From NCBI GenBank assembly GCA_030527235.1, contig JAUNBL010000001.1:90954-154953 (forward strand): a DNA stretch of 64,000 nt, given 5' to 3'. The notes under the pieces were generated by a model. The model was given only the letters and a program-made list of their open reading frames with translations, did no database searches and was not told the DNA's origin. Below, in pieces: positions 13,698 to 21,319 of this stretch. The translations under genes and the position numbers were made by a program. This DNA comes from Clostridia bacterium. GTDB lineage: Bacteria > Bacillota > Clostridia > UMGS1883. Numbering within the stretch: the stretch's first letter is position 1; each line of letters starts with the position of its first letter.

Positions 13698-14621
13698 TCA
13701 TCGCTCCATTTCATTTTCCCGTTGCCTGCGCCATTTATCAAGCAGCTTCAAGATAATTTCCTCCATCTTTGCTTTTGAATAGCTTTTCGGGAAGTATTTT
13801 TTTAATTTTTCCTCGCCAAGCGTAATTTTAACCGTTTCGGGTTTCTGTTCCATCATAATACTGTCAATTACAGCATTGCTTAAATTTCCCTCCTGATGAA
13901 ATTTTCGCATTTTTCGTGCCTGTGCGATAGAAGGAGAGGTTTCCTCTTTTTCAATGGACTGCATAACCGCCGCTTGCTCCTTTGAGCCGAGATAAGATAT
14001 TTCAACGGCAGCGTTCATTGCAATTTGGTTATTATCCACCATATCCAAAATAGGATCTATGAGGTTTGTTAAGCGGATGTATCGCCGTATTTGGTCTTTG
14101 CTTTCACCGACTTGCTCGCCCAAAATCTCACTTGATTTTTTTCCGTCAAAATTGTGCGCAATTTGCTCACAATTTTCTTTTGTCGGTCTGCCCGCTTTTC
14201 TTTTCATAGCTTCTAACTTCATTTGATAGGCAAACGCTTTCTCGCTTGGCAAGATGTGTTCTCGTTGCAAATTACTGTCTACAAGCAAAATTGTAGCAGT
14301 ATCATCATCAAGGTTTTTTATCACAACAGGAATATCGGTTATCCCGGCAAGCTCACACGCTTTCACTCTGCGATGTCCCGAAAGTATTTCATAGCCGCCG
14401 TCCTTGTGTGGTCTTGCAATTACGGGTGTGAGTACGCCGCATTGCTTGATACTCTCGACAAGTGCGTCCATATCTTCATCAAGTTTCACCTTGAACGGTT
14501 GCTCCGTAAACGGTTTTAACTCAGATATGGGAACAGGCTTTATTTCTTCGGTGTTCCGCTGTTCCTCGCTCTGAAAAATACTATCGTATGATTTCAGACT
14601 TATGTTTAGTCCGTTGCTCAT
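13698..14621 (-). CDS. parB: ParB-family partition protein, 307 aa
   Basis: The N-terminal ParB/Noc nuclease-like domain (residues about 28-120) carries ISELKPF, the CTP-binding-type GHRRVKACELAG box, and ILLVDSNLQREHILPSEKAFAYQMK. A central HTH region follows (SSEILGEQVGESKDQIRRYIRL), then a basic C-terminal dimerisation segment. It works with ParA to segregate or stabilise the element; the parS site is not identified. It overlaps parA by 41 nt and has GGAGG upstream of the ATG. The last residues (MER) are encoded by bases that also serve as the ribosome binding site of the DUF3789 gene. Confidence 0.93.
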   Translation of the reverse strand: MSNGLNISLKSYDSIFQSEEQRNTEEIKPVPISELKPFTEQPFKVKLDEDMDALVESIKQCGVLTPVIARPHKDGGYEILSGHRRVKACELAGITDIPVVIKNLDDDTATILLVDSNLQREHILPSEKAFAYQMKLEAMKRKAGRPTKENCEQIAHNFDGKKSSEILGEQVGESKDQIRRYIRLTNLIDPILDMVDNNQIAMNAAVEISYLGSKEQAAVMQSIEKEETSPSIAQARKMRKFHQEGNLSNAVIDSIMMEQKPETVKITLGEEKLKKYFPKSYSKAKMEEIILKLLDKWRRQRENEMER

Positions 14622-15396
14622 TGTCCATAACCTCCTTTGTTAGATTTCTGTACGCATCGGCAACCTTACCATTTTTGTCGTAGCTGTAAATGCTTTTGCC
14701 GACCGCAGAGGTTTCCGCCGCTTTTATCGAAAGCGGTATTTCCGTTTTGAAAACCTTAATGTGGTTGCCATAGGTGTTTCGGATAAGCTGAGATATATCC
14801 TTTGCAAGATTTGTGCGACCGTCAACCATAGTCAGCAGTATTCCGTTGATTTTAAGTGTCGGGTTAAGCTGCCGTTTAACCTTTGCAACCGTACTGAGCA
14901 ACTGTTCAAGCCCTTTTGCCGGAAGGAAATGCGACTGCACGGGAATAATTACCTCATTTGCCGCCGTGAGTGCGTTTATTGTAAGCATACCGAGCGACGG
15001 AGTGCAGTCTATCAGCACATAATCGTAATTGTCCTTTATCTGTGAAAGATAATTTTTCAGCACACGCTCACGGCTCATAGTGTTCACCAAAAATGTTTCC
15101 ATCCCGGAAAGTTCAATGTTTGCCGGAATAAAGTCCACGCCCTCCGAATGATGTAAAATACCCTCACTGTGTTCCGTCGGTTGCTCATTGATGCTCTTTT
15201 CCATAAGGCTTGAAATTGTAACCGACAATTCATCGGGATTTGGATAACCCAAGCATTGTGTTAAGCTGCCCTGTGCGTCATAGTCGATTAAAAGCACCTT
15301 TTTACCCTCGTTTGCAAGTCCGATACCTAAATTTACGGTAGTTGTTGTTTTGCCTGTTCCGCCTTTCTGATTTGATATTGCGATTATTTTACCCAT
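14581..15396 (-). CDS. parA: ParA-family partition ATPase, 271 aa
   Basis: A Walker-type ATPase with deviant Walker A KGGTGKTTTT (signature lysine K11, catalytic K16), Walker A' DYDAQGSLT, and Walker B YVLIDCTPSLG. Nucleoid-bound ParA-ATP gradients move ParB-parS complexes, which here would stabilise the element in its circular replicating form. Start at 15396 (MGKIIAISNQ) is set by AAAGGAAAGG just upstream. It overlaps the small ORF before it by 8 nt and parB after it by 41 nt. The lack of an N-terminal HTH domain makes it the short Soj-like class. Confidence 0.94.
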   Translation of the reverse strand: MGKIIAISNQKGGTGKTTTTVNLGIGLANEGKKVLLIDYDAQGSLTQCLGYPNPDELSVTISSLMEKSINEQPTEHSEGILHHSEGVDFIPANIELSGMETFLVNTMSRERVLKNYLSQIKDNYDYVLIDCTPSLGMLTINALTAANEVIIPVQSHFLPAKGLEQLLSTVAKVKRQLNPTLKINGILLTMVDGRTNLAKDISQLIRNTYGNHIKVFKTEIPLSIKAAETSAVGKSIYSYDKNGKVADAYRNLTKEVMDNEQRTKHKSEIIR

Positions 15397-15583
15397 AAAA
15401 ACCTTTCCTTTCATTTTCTAATCTTGATATAAGCATTTCTCCGTCAAGCCGTGTTAAGGCACGGAACCATTCGGAACGAAAAAAACGCTTGATTTCTGCT
15501 CTGCATTGCGGCGAATATGTATGCCTGTAATCTTTTACCGCTTGCAGAATTATGGCATTTGCCAGCAGTTCGATATTTTCCAC
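15389..15583 (-). CDS. Conserved small element protein between repA and parA, 64 aa
   Basis: The protein contains ELLANAIILQAVKDYR, then RAEIKRFFRSEWFRALTRLDG, a pattern I know from the same slot (between RepA_N and ParA) in other clostridial elements. It is fully helical and basic. A GTG at 15583 is preferred over the GTG at 15589 because GGAGG is about 8 nt from the former but nearly touches the latter. It overlaps parA by 8 nt. Function unknown; a copy-control or partition helper is a guess. Confidence 0.65.
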   Translation of the reverse strand: MENIELLANAIILQAVKDYRHTYSPQCRAEIKRFFRSEWFRALTRLDGEMLISRLENERKGFYG

Positions 15584-15601
15584 ATACACCGCCTCCGATT
15601 C

Positions 15602-16618
15602 CTATACATTTGCCATATCGTATTTTACTTTTGCCGCAAACCAATTATCTGCCGTTTCAAACGACCGATAAATCGTTGTAATTAAAAATGCCCGGATATT
15701 CCGGACATCTGATGTGTTGCTCCGCAGGGCGAAGTCTATATATTCAATATGCGACGAGTCAATTTTTAAAAATCTGCTCTTTACAACCTCGTGAGGATAT
15801 TCCTGTTTGTTTATGCGGATTGTCGGCTCGTCGCTGCATACCACATCGACCATAATTGCCACAATTTCATCAAGCCACGCCTTACTGTACCTTTCCGAGA
15901 TAATGTCATAGTCAATGTTTTTCTTGATTAGCTTTTCATACTTTCGCCGATTTTCTATCCATCGTATCGTATCAATGCCTTTTGGTGCAGGCAAGGGAGG
16001 AGAGTTATTCTCATTTCCACGATTGATAGGATAGGATATGATTTCAGTATCGCTCGATTCAGTATTATTCTTTTCAGTATCGTTAAAATCAGTATAGTTA
16101 TTATTAGTATTATTTGAGTATGATTTCGGAACTTCTTGAATTTCGATTTTCATATCTCTTGAAGTATGATTTTCATACTTCTGCAAGTTTGAATTTAATA
16201 CTTCTTGATTTTCGATATTCATACTTTCGGTATTTTGATTTTCATACCGCTTTTCTTTTGGGTTATGTATAAAGTTTTTTACATAGATTATGTTCGGTCT
16301 GCCAAGCCCTTGTCGTTTGCGTTCAATAAGTCCGATTCCGTTTTCAAGCTCGTCAAGCAGCTTTAATGCCTTTTGCCTTGCACAACCGAAATCGCTCAAA
16401 ATATCATCAATGGTGTAGATAATATATACACGATTTTCCTCGTCAAACCAACAGTTTTTAACCGATAAACTCATCCGGTCGAGCATAAAACTGTATAAGA
16501 CCTTTGCTTCCACAGATATTCCGGCAAGCGTTTCATCTGTAAACAAGACTTTGGGAATACGGTAAAACGAAAACTGCTCCGCTTGACTTCCGTAAAAATA
16601 TTCAAATTGTATCGACAT
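15602..16618 (-). CDS. repA: RepA_N-type replication initiator, 338 aa
   Basis: Residues about 14-115 form the RepA_N winged-helix domain: FYRIPKVLF, then LYSFMLDRMSLSVKNCWFDE and LLDELENGIGLIERKRQGLG. Residues 130-205 are a repetitive Asn/Glu/Ser/Thr linker whose DNA contains regular repeats. Residues 210-338 are a helical C-terminal domain of the kind found on RepA_N proteins (possibly DUF6017). RepA_N initiators bind an origin inside their own gene, and this linker DNA is a candidate. The ATG has AAAGGAGG upstream. A terminator hairpin lies just before the gene. It heads the long minus-strand operon, implying an intermediate that can replicate. Confidence 0.9.
   Translation of the reverse strand: MSIQFEYFYGSQAEQFSFYRIPKVLFTDETLAGISVEAKVLYSFMLDRMSLSVKNCWFDEENRVYIIYTIDDILSDFGCARQKALKLLDELENGIGLIERKRQGLGRPNIIYVKNFIHNPKEKRYENQNTESMNIENQEVLNSNLQKYENHTSRDMKIEIQEVPKSYSNNTNNNYTDFNDTEKNNTESSDTEIISYPINRGNENNSPPLPAPKGIDTIRWIENRRKYEKLIKKNIDYDIISERYSKAWLDEIVAIMVDVVCSDEPTIRINKQEYPHEVVKSRFLKIDSSHIEYIDFALRSNTSDVRNIRAFLITTIYRSFETADNWFAAKVKYDMANV
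16045..16110. repeat. Five 15-bp-spaced repeats in repA (candidate iterons)
   Basis: The hexamer CAGTAT (last copy TAGTAT) begins at 16045, 16060, 16075, 16090 and 16105, exactly 15 bp apart, with TT before most copies. In the protein this is a pentapeptide repeat T[DE]xxx. The exact helical-phase spacing and the position in the repA linker fit initiator binding sites of a RepA_N origin. Confidence 0.65.
16132..16223. repeat. Direct 23-bp repeat and 9-bp inverted repeat in repA
   Basis: CTTCTTGAATTTCGATTTTC and 3 more bases (16132-16154) recur with 2 mismatches at 16201-16223. Between them is a perfect inverted repeat GAAGTATGA-TTT-TCATACTTC (16161-16181). Together with the 15-bp repeats nearby they form a roughly 180-bp repeat-rich tract inside repA, a candidate replication origin. 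Confidence 0.6.
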
Positions 16619-16649
16619 TGTTGTGCCTCCTTTCCGTGTGTGATTGCAT

Positions 16650-16686
16650 AAAAAAGAACGCCTTATGGTTTGTTATAAAGCGTTCT
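16650..16686 (-). terminator. Intrinsic terminator in the repA leader (possible attenuator)
   Basis: On the minus strand AGAACGCTTTAT pairs with ATAAGGCGTTCT (12 bp, one G-U, 8-nt loop) and is followed by TTTTTT. It ends only about 30 nt before the repA ATG, with no gene just upstream on that strand, so it may act as a transcription attenuator of repA rather than as an end-of-gene terminator. Confidence 0.75.
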
Positions 16687-16864
16687 CAGTTGATATTTTA
16701 TTAAATTTTGACCTCCTTTTGCAGGGTATAACTTTTGTCTTTAACTTAACATTACCGTTATTAAAGACGAAAATCTTGTAAATTTCGGGTTGGAAAAAGA
16801 ACTGAAATATATCAAGATAAATCGCAAAATCCCTGATTTTATGCGGCTTTCACCGTTTGTCTTT

Positions 16865-16873
16865 ATTATACCA
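16865..16873 (-). promoter_or_regulatory. Possible extended -10 promoter for the repA operon
   Basis: On the minus strand TGGTATAAT forms an extended -10 element (TGn plus TATAAT, 16865-16870). There is no good -35 box. It would start a leader of about 240 nt carrying the attenuator-like hairpin before repA. It overlaps sequence just before the integrase remnant. Confidence 0.35.
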
Positions 16874-16879
16874 TAGGGG

Positions 16880-17038
16880 CATTCGCACGCTTCGTTGTTA
16901 ATCGAACTTGGCTTTCAGCCTTTGTTAGTATCAGAGAGATTGGGACACGAGAACATTGAAACGACGCTTCAAACGTACTCACATTTGTACCCAAACAAAC
17001 AGCGTGAAGTAGCTGATAAACTAAGAAGTATCGTATAA
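16880..17038 (+). pseudogene. C-terminal remnant of a tyrosine recombinase/integrase (52 codons)
   Basis: The open frame HSHASLLIELGFQPLLVSER is followed by LGHENIETTLQTYSHLYPNK and ends at TAA 17036-17038. These are the second catalytic His region, the LGH box and the Tyr nucleophile (TYSHLYP) of phage-type integrases. Everything upstream, including the first Arg and the HxxR arginine, is gone: the frame is blocked by TAG immediately before. It reads toward the 3' end of guaA, as integrases often do next to their attachment site. It cannot be active alone and marks an old or disrupted element end. Confidence 0.85.
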
Positions 17039-17063
17039 ATCCGACCGATACAATTTTAATTTA

Positions 17064-17084
17064 TAGTACGCTTTTAGTACGCTT
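17064..17084. repeat. Tandem 11-bp repeats after the integrase remnant
   Basis: TAGTACGCTT occurs at 17064-17073 and 17075-17084, an 11-bp period. Short phased repeats between an integrase stop codon and the chromosomal junction are typical of integrase arm-type binding sites. An imperfect hairpin (17097-17133, TCCCC...GGGGA) follows and leads to the guaA stop codon. Confidence 0.5.
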
Positions 17085-17141
17085 AACGATTTTAAGTCCC
17101 CGAAAAGCCCCATTTTATGCGGGTTTCAGGGGATTTAGTCG

Positions 17142-18674
17142 TTATTCCCACTCGATAGTAGCCGGAGGTTTGGAGGTGATGTCGTAGACGATACGGTTTA
17201 TATGAGGGACTTCGTTGACAATGCGATTGGATACTCTCTCTAAAACGTCGTAAGGAATGCGCGCCCAGTCCGCCGTCATAAAGTCGGTTGTGGTCACGGC
17301 GCGGAGAGCAATTGTGTAATCGTAGGTGCGTTCGTCCCCCATCACGCCAACGCTTCGCATGTCGGTAATCACGGCAAAGTACTGATTTATGTTTCTGTCA
17401 AGTTTGGCGACTGATAATTCCTCGCGGAAAATCGCGTCTGCTTCACGCAAGATATCAAGTTTGTCTTTCGTAATGCAGCCTATTACTCTTACGGCGAGCC
17501 CGGGTCCGGGGAACGGTTGACGCCACACAAGATTGTCCGGAATACCAAGCGCAGTACCGAGTGCGCGAACCTCGTCCTTAAAAAGCATACGCAAAGGCTC
17601 CACAATTTCCTTAAATTTAATGACGTCGGGAAGCGCACCCACATTATGATGACTTTTGATTTTTGCGCTTTTTCCGCTGCCGGATTCAACAACATCGGGA
17701 TAAATAGTGCCTTGGACAAGATAGTCAACCTCGCCGATTTTATTGGCTTCGTCCTCAAAAACGCGAATAAACTCCTCGCCGATAATGCGGCGCTTTTGTT
17801 CAGGTTCACGCACGTTGGCAAGTTTTGAGAGGAAGCGTTCCTCGCAGTTGACTCGAATAAGGTTTATGTCAAACTGTTTGGTGAATACTTCTTCGACTTC
17901 ATCGCCTTCGTTTTTACGTAAAAGACCGTGGTCAACAAATATACACGTGAGATTCTTCCCGACGGCGCGAGACAAAAGCACTGCAGCAACTGAGCTGTCC
18001 ACCCCGCCTGAGAGCGCGCACAGCACTTTCTTACCGGCGTATTTTTCTTTCGCCTGCGCAATATAGTTTGCAGCGTAGTCTGCCATCTGCCAGTCGCCTT
18101 TGCAGCCGCATATGCCGTAGAGGAAATTACGCAGCATGTCAAATCCGCGAGGCGTGTGGTTTACTTCGGGGTGAAACTGCACAGCGTAAAGCTTTTGGGC
18201 GGGATTTTCAAATGCGGCTACGGGACAAGTATCAGTCTCGGCCGTAACGCTGAAGCCTGAGGGGACGCTGTCAACATAATATGTATGGCTCATCCAGCAT
18301 TGAGTTTCGCTTTCCATGTTTTCAAAAAGACGGCTCTGCCCGAGGCGAAGCGTCATTTTGCCGTACTCTCTGCTGTCTGCGCGCTTAACGCTGCCGCCGA
18401 GCATATGGCTCATGAGCTGAGCCCCATAGCAAATGCCGAGCACGGGAACGCCAAGCTCAAAGATGGCCTTATCACACATCGGAGCGTCTGAATCGCATAC
18501 TGTGGCGGGACCACCGGTGAAGATTATTCCCTTGGGTCTGCAGGCGCGAATTTCGTCAATTGTACGTGTATAAGCAAGCACCTCGCAGTAAACGTTCGCT
18601 TCGCGTACGCGGCGTGCAATCAGCTGATTGTATTGGCCGCCAAAGTCTATTACCAAAATAGTTTCCTTGTCCAT
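17142..18674 (-). CDS. guaA: GMP synthase (glutamine-hydrolysing), 510 aa
   Basis: Converts XMP, ATP and glutamine to GMP, the last step of guanine nucleotide synthesis. Residues 1-190 are the class I glutamine amidotransferase domain with nucleophile C82 in GICYGAQLM and the partner HPEVNHT. The ATP pyrophosphatase domain has the P-loop [12 protein letters not shown]. The C-terminal dimerisation domain ends PPATIEWE. Full length for the family. GGAGGTG precedes the ATG. The stop is 19 nt after the stop region that matches the 11-bp core GAGTGGGAATA used by Tn5801-type elements at guaA, and the mobile element begins directly beyond it. A small membrane protein gene lies 19 nt upstream in the same direction. 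Confidence 0.97.
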   Translation of the reverse strand: MDKETILVIDFGGQYNQLIARRVREANVYCEVLAYTRTIDEIRACRPKGIIFTGGPATVCDSDAPMCDKAIFELGVPVLGICYGAQLMSHMLGGSVKRADSREYGKMTLRLGQSRLFENMESETQCWMSHTYYVDSVPSGFSVTAETDTCPVAAFENPAQKLYAVQFHPEVNHTPRGFDMLRNFLYGICGCKGDWQMADYAANYIAQAKEKYAGKKVLCALSGGVDSSVAAVLLSRAVGKNLTCIFVDHGLLRKNEGDEVEEVFTKQFDINLIRVNCEERFLSKLANVREPEQKRRIIGEEFIRVFEDEANKIGEVDYLVQGTIYPDVVESGSGKSAKIKSHHNVGALPDVIKFKEIVEPLRMLFKDEVRALGTALGIPDNLVWRQPFPGPGLAVRVIGCITKDKLDILREADAIFREELSVAKLDRNINQYFAVITDMRSVGVMGDERTYDYTIALRAVTTTDFMTADWARIPYDVLERVSNRIVNEVPHINRIVYDITSKPPATIEWE

Positions 18675-18693
18675 TAAAGCACCTCCGTAAAAA

Positions 18694-19086
18694 TTAAAAC
18701 CGACGCTTTCTGTGCATCAGATAATTCGTAAGTTCAAATAATAAAAACCATACGATGAGTATGACAAAAGTGTATAATGTAAATTGCAGGCAATTCCAAA
18801 GCGCACTGCTATTTCCAATGCAATATACGGCGGCTCTTGCCGCGCCTACTATGAGTACGATAACGCTGCATTTCAAGAATGAAGAGAACACGCTCTTCTC
18901 GGTAACAAACGCATTTATCACCGAAACGACTGCCAAGTAAAGAGGTACGAGCATTATTCCGACAATGTCGGCAAGAAACAAAAAGCCCATAAAATAATTA
19001 AGCGAGGCAAAGCTTTCGCTTAAGAGAAGCCCTATGTAGCACGCCGCATGATAGCAAAACGGCATATAAAACCAAAAAGGTCTCAC
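18694..19086 (-). CDS. Small polytopic membrane protein, 130 aa
   Basis: The sequence is almost entirely hydrophobic with about four membrane helices (near residues 8-25, 32-55, 65-92 and 97-122) and a basic C terminus (YLMHRKRRF). I do not recognise a family. A GTG at 19086 is chosen because GGAGG lies 8 nt before it; a GTG at 19095 overlaps that site. It is 19 nt upstream of guaA and likely cotranscribed, but no link to purine metabolism is visible. A transporter accessory or sensor role would be speculation. Confidence 0.6.
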   Translation of the reverse strand: MRPFWFYMPFCYHAACYIGLLLSESFASLNYFMGFLFLADIVGIMLVPLYLAVVSVINAFVTEKSVFSSFLKCSVIVLIVGAARAAVYCIGNSSALWNCLQFTLYTFVILIVWFLLFELTNYLMHRKRRF

Positions 19087-19107
19087 GCCAAACACCTCCT
19101 AAATAAT

Positions 19108-19135
19108 ATAATAACATACTTTTTTCATATTACAA
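19108..19135 (-). promoter_or_regulatory. Candidate promoter for the membrane protein-guaA unit
   Basis: On the minus strand: -35 TTGTAA (19130-19135), 16-bp spacer, -10 TATTAT (19108-19113), about 20 nt before the first ribosome binding site. AT-rich context makes chance matches possible. Confidence 0.4.
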
Positions 19136-19201
19136 GTTTTTTCGCGCGAAAAAAAGACTGTGATTTGCGTGGAGGGTTACGGGCGTATTGTAAACGCGCA
19201 G

Positions 19202-19249
19202 AATGTCAAAGAGGGCAAGTAACCGCTGTATCTTGTCCACTTTGACATT
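19202..19249. repeat. Long inverted repeat between the agmatine operon and guaA unit
   Basis: AATGTCAAAG and its exact complement, extended inward by GGGCAAG/CTTGTCC, form a stem of 17 pairs out of 18 with a 12-nt loop. It follows the carbamate kinase stop codon on the minus strand. There is no T run, so it may be a factor-dependent terminator, an mRNA 3'-end stabiliser, or a small dispersed repeat. Confidence 0.6.
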
Positions 19250-19278
19250 CATGCGGAGGCCGCTACTTTCAGCCTTTT

Positions 19279-20217
19279 TTACATACTTATCATTGTGCCG
19301 CTCTCGCCTCGAATTGCAAGGGGAGCTTTTTTCAGCGCCGCAATAACACATTTTCTGCCATGCTTGCTTTCGGCAAACTTGATAGCCGCGCGAACCTTTG
19401 GAAGCATGCTTCCTGCGGCAAAATGCCCTTCGTCACAATAGCGGCGCGCTTGGTCCGTTGTCATGTGCTCAATCTCGCGCTGATTTTCCCTGCCAAAATT
19501 TATTGCCACTCGCTCCACTGCAGTCAGGATGAACAGATACTCAGCGTCTACCATCTGCGCTAAAAGCGCGGCGGAAAAGTCCTTGTCGATAACGGCATCG
19601 ACACCTTCGTAATCGCCGCTTCCACGGCGGATGACCGGTACGCCACCCCCGCCGCAGGCGATAACGACGAACTCGTTGTCAAGAAGGTTCAGAATCGAAT
19701 CACGTTCGACAATGTGGACCGGCATGGGGCTTGGAACCATGCGCCGCCAGCCGCGGTTAGCGTCGGGCGCAAACACCTGCCCTGTTTCCTCCATAATTGT
19801 TTTTGCCTCTTCTTCGCTGTAATAACCCCCGATGGGTTTTGTCGGGTTTTGAAATGCGCTGTCTGCGGGGTCAACCACCACCTGTGTAACCATTGATGCA
19901 ACATGCCACGGCATCTTTTGCGCACGCAGCTCGTGTACAATGCCTTTTTGAAGGTGGTAGCCTATATATCCCTGACTCATCGCGGTGCATTCGGGCATCG
20001 GCATAACGGGAATTTTAGGGAGTTTTTTTGCACCCTCGGCAAATGCGAGGTTTATCGTGCCCACCTGCGGTCCGTTGCCGTGAGTAAGAATGATTTCATA
20101 GCCTTGGGAGATGAGTCCTACGAGCGAGGGCGCGGCATCGGCAATTCGCGCCTGTTGCTCTTGTGCGTTGTCTCCCAAAGCGTTGCCGCCCAGCGCAATG
20201 ACTATTCGAGACGCCAT
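19279..20217 (-). CDS. arcC: Carbamate kinase, 312 aa
   Basis: Transfers phosphate from carbamoyl phosphate to ADP, yielding ATP, CO2 and ammonia: the energy-conserving step of agmatine fermentation here. It has the amino acid kinase fold with IVIALGGNALG at the N terminus, LTHGNGPQVG, and EAVIDKD-type VDAVIDKDFSAALLA. The length matches the family (about 310 aa). The start at 20217 (MASRIVIALGG) follows AGAGGTG; the longer ORF start lies inside the preceding gene. It is 4 nt after agmatine deiminase and last in the operon. The operon context assigns it to the agmatine rather than the arginine deiminase pathway. Confidence 0.95.
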   Translation of the reverse strand: MASRIVIALGGNALGDNAQEQQARIADAAPSLVGLISQGYEIILTHGNGPQVGTINLAFAEGAKKLPKIPVMPMPECTAMSQGYIGYHLQKGIVHELRAQKMPWHVASMVTQVVVDPADSAFQNPTKPIGGYYSEEEAKTIMEETGQVFAPDANRGWRRMVPSPMPVHIVERDSILNLLDNEFVVIACGGGGVPVIRRGSGDYEGVDAVIDKDFSAALLAQMVDAEYLFILTAVERVAINFGRENQREIEHMTTDQARRYCDEGHFAAGSMLPKVRAAIKFAESKHGRKCVIAALKKAPLAIRGESGTMISM

Positions 20218-20221
20218 ACAA

Positions 20222-21319
20222 TCACCTCTTGACCGCCGGAATCTGTTGCGTAATGCAGTGAATATTACCTCCGCCAAGCAGAATTTCGCGTGCGTCTATT
20301 CCTATAATTTCTCTGTCGGGAAAGGCTTCTTTTAGTGTTTTTGCGGCATTGTCATCGTTTGCATCGCCAAGACGCGGAAAGATGATTGCACCGTTTACAA
20401 TATAGAAATTTGCATAGGAGGCGGCTAACCTGTCACCCTCTTGCCGCGGGAGAGTACCTTCGACAGCATCTACGCCTTCACTCTCTTCTTTGGTGATGAG
20501 TACGGGTTTTGGAAGCATGAGTTTATGAATCTTAATCTTTCTGCCTTTGGCATCACTTTCGCGTTCGAGAATTTCCAGGCATTCTTGACATATTTCATAC
20601 TGAGGGTCGCTTTTATCCTCGGTCCATGCGAGAATTGCTTCGCCGGGCTTTACAAAAGAGAAGATGTTGTCTACATGGCCGTTTGTTTCATCAAGATATA
20701 TGCCGCGCTTTAGCCAAATAATTTTCTCAAGGTTGAGATATTCTTTGAGCGTACTTTCAATTTCTTCCTTTGTAAGATGACTGTTGCGCCCTTCGCTCAA
20801 AAGACATTCCTCAGTGGTGACGAGAGTTCCTTCGCCATCGACATGAATAGAGCCGCCTTCCAAAATAAACCCTTTTGTGCGATATGAATCCACCCGCTCT
20901 ATCTCGCAGACCTTCTGCGCAAGCGAATCATCTTTATCCCAAGGAAAGTACAGCCCGTCCACTAAGCCGCCCCATGAATTGAACTCCCAGTCCACGCCGC
21001 GTATTTCACTGCCGTTTGTGACAAAGGTGGGACCGCAGTCACGCATCCAGGAGTCGTTGTTGGAAATTTCCACAACGCGGATATTTTCCGGCAGCATATG
21101 GCGAGCGTTTGCGTATTGATCATAGTTTACCGCTACGGTGACAGGTTCAAAGCGCGCTATAGCCTTTGCTACCTCCACAAAGGTGTGCTGCGCCATTTTT
21201 CCGCCCAGACGCCAATTATCCGGACGCTGAGGCCAAATTATATACGTTCCCGCATGCGGCTCAAATTCGCCGGGCATACGAAACCCGTCGCTTTTAGGGG
21301 TAGAGGTTAAAGATTTCAT
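20222..21319 (-). CDS. aguA: Agmatine deiminase, 365 aa
   Basis: Hydrolyses agmatine to N-carbamoylputrescine and ammonia. A guanidine-modifying enzyme fold of the peptidyl-arginine deiminase type: [20 protein letters not shown] at residues 17-36, [13 protein letters not shown], an [12 protein letters not shown] block, the NGHVDN segment, and catalytic Cys355 in [11 protein letters not shown]. Full length. AAAGGAAG precedes the ATG. Its ATG overlaps the stop of the antiporter gene (4 nt), and carbamate kinase follows after 4 nt, so translation is coupled through the operon. Confidence 0.96.
   Translation of the reverse strand: MKSLTSTPKSDGFRMPGEFEPHAGTYIIWPQRPDNWRLGGKMAQHTFVEVAKAIARFEPVTVAVNYDQYANARHMLPENIRVVEISNNDSWMRDCGPTFVTNGSEIRGVDWEFNSWGGLVDGLYFPWDKDDSLAQKVCEIERVDSYRTKGFILEGGSIHVDGEGTLVTTEECLLSEGRNSHLTKEEIESTLKEYLNLEKIIWLKRGIYLDETNGHVDNIFSFVKPGEAILAWTEDKSDPQYEICQECLEILERESDAKGRKIKIHKLMLPKPVLITKEESEGVDAVEGTLPRQEGDRLAASYANFYIVNGAIIFPRLGDANDDNAAKTLKEAFPDREIIGIDAREILLGGGNIHCITQQIPAVKR

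Larger units (their letters stand above)
16836..17128. repeat. 17-bp near-identical direct repeat flanking the integrase remnant
   Basis: ATTTTATGCGGCTTTCA at 16836-16852 and ATTTTATGCGGGTTTCA at 17112-17128 differ at one base. They bracket the truncated integrase. Within the gene-free span 16619-17141 these repeats, the repA leader hairpin, the integrase tail, the 11-bp repeats and a weak extended -10 are all I can find. They may be attachment-core copies, or a chance repeat. Confidence 0.5.

Noticed and set aside
16045..16223. Repeats in repA considered as a CRISPR array
   Set aside because: Units are 6-15 bp at a 15-bp period and encode a protein linker; no 25-40-bp repeats with unique spacers and no cas genes.
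16748..16876. Short plus-strand frame before the integrase remnant, considered as more of the integrase
   Set aside because: Its translation shows no recombinase motif and it ends at a TAG just before the remnant; the frame is also different in character (Lys/Ile-rich).
17142..18674. guaA considered as part of the mobile element
   Set aside because: Full-length housekeeping gene with no element-type features; it is the insertion target, not cargo.
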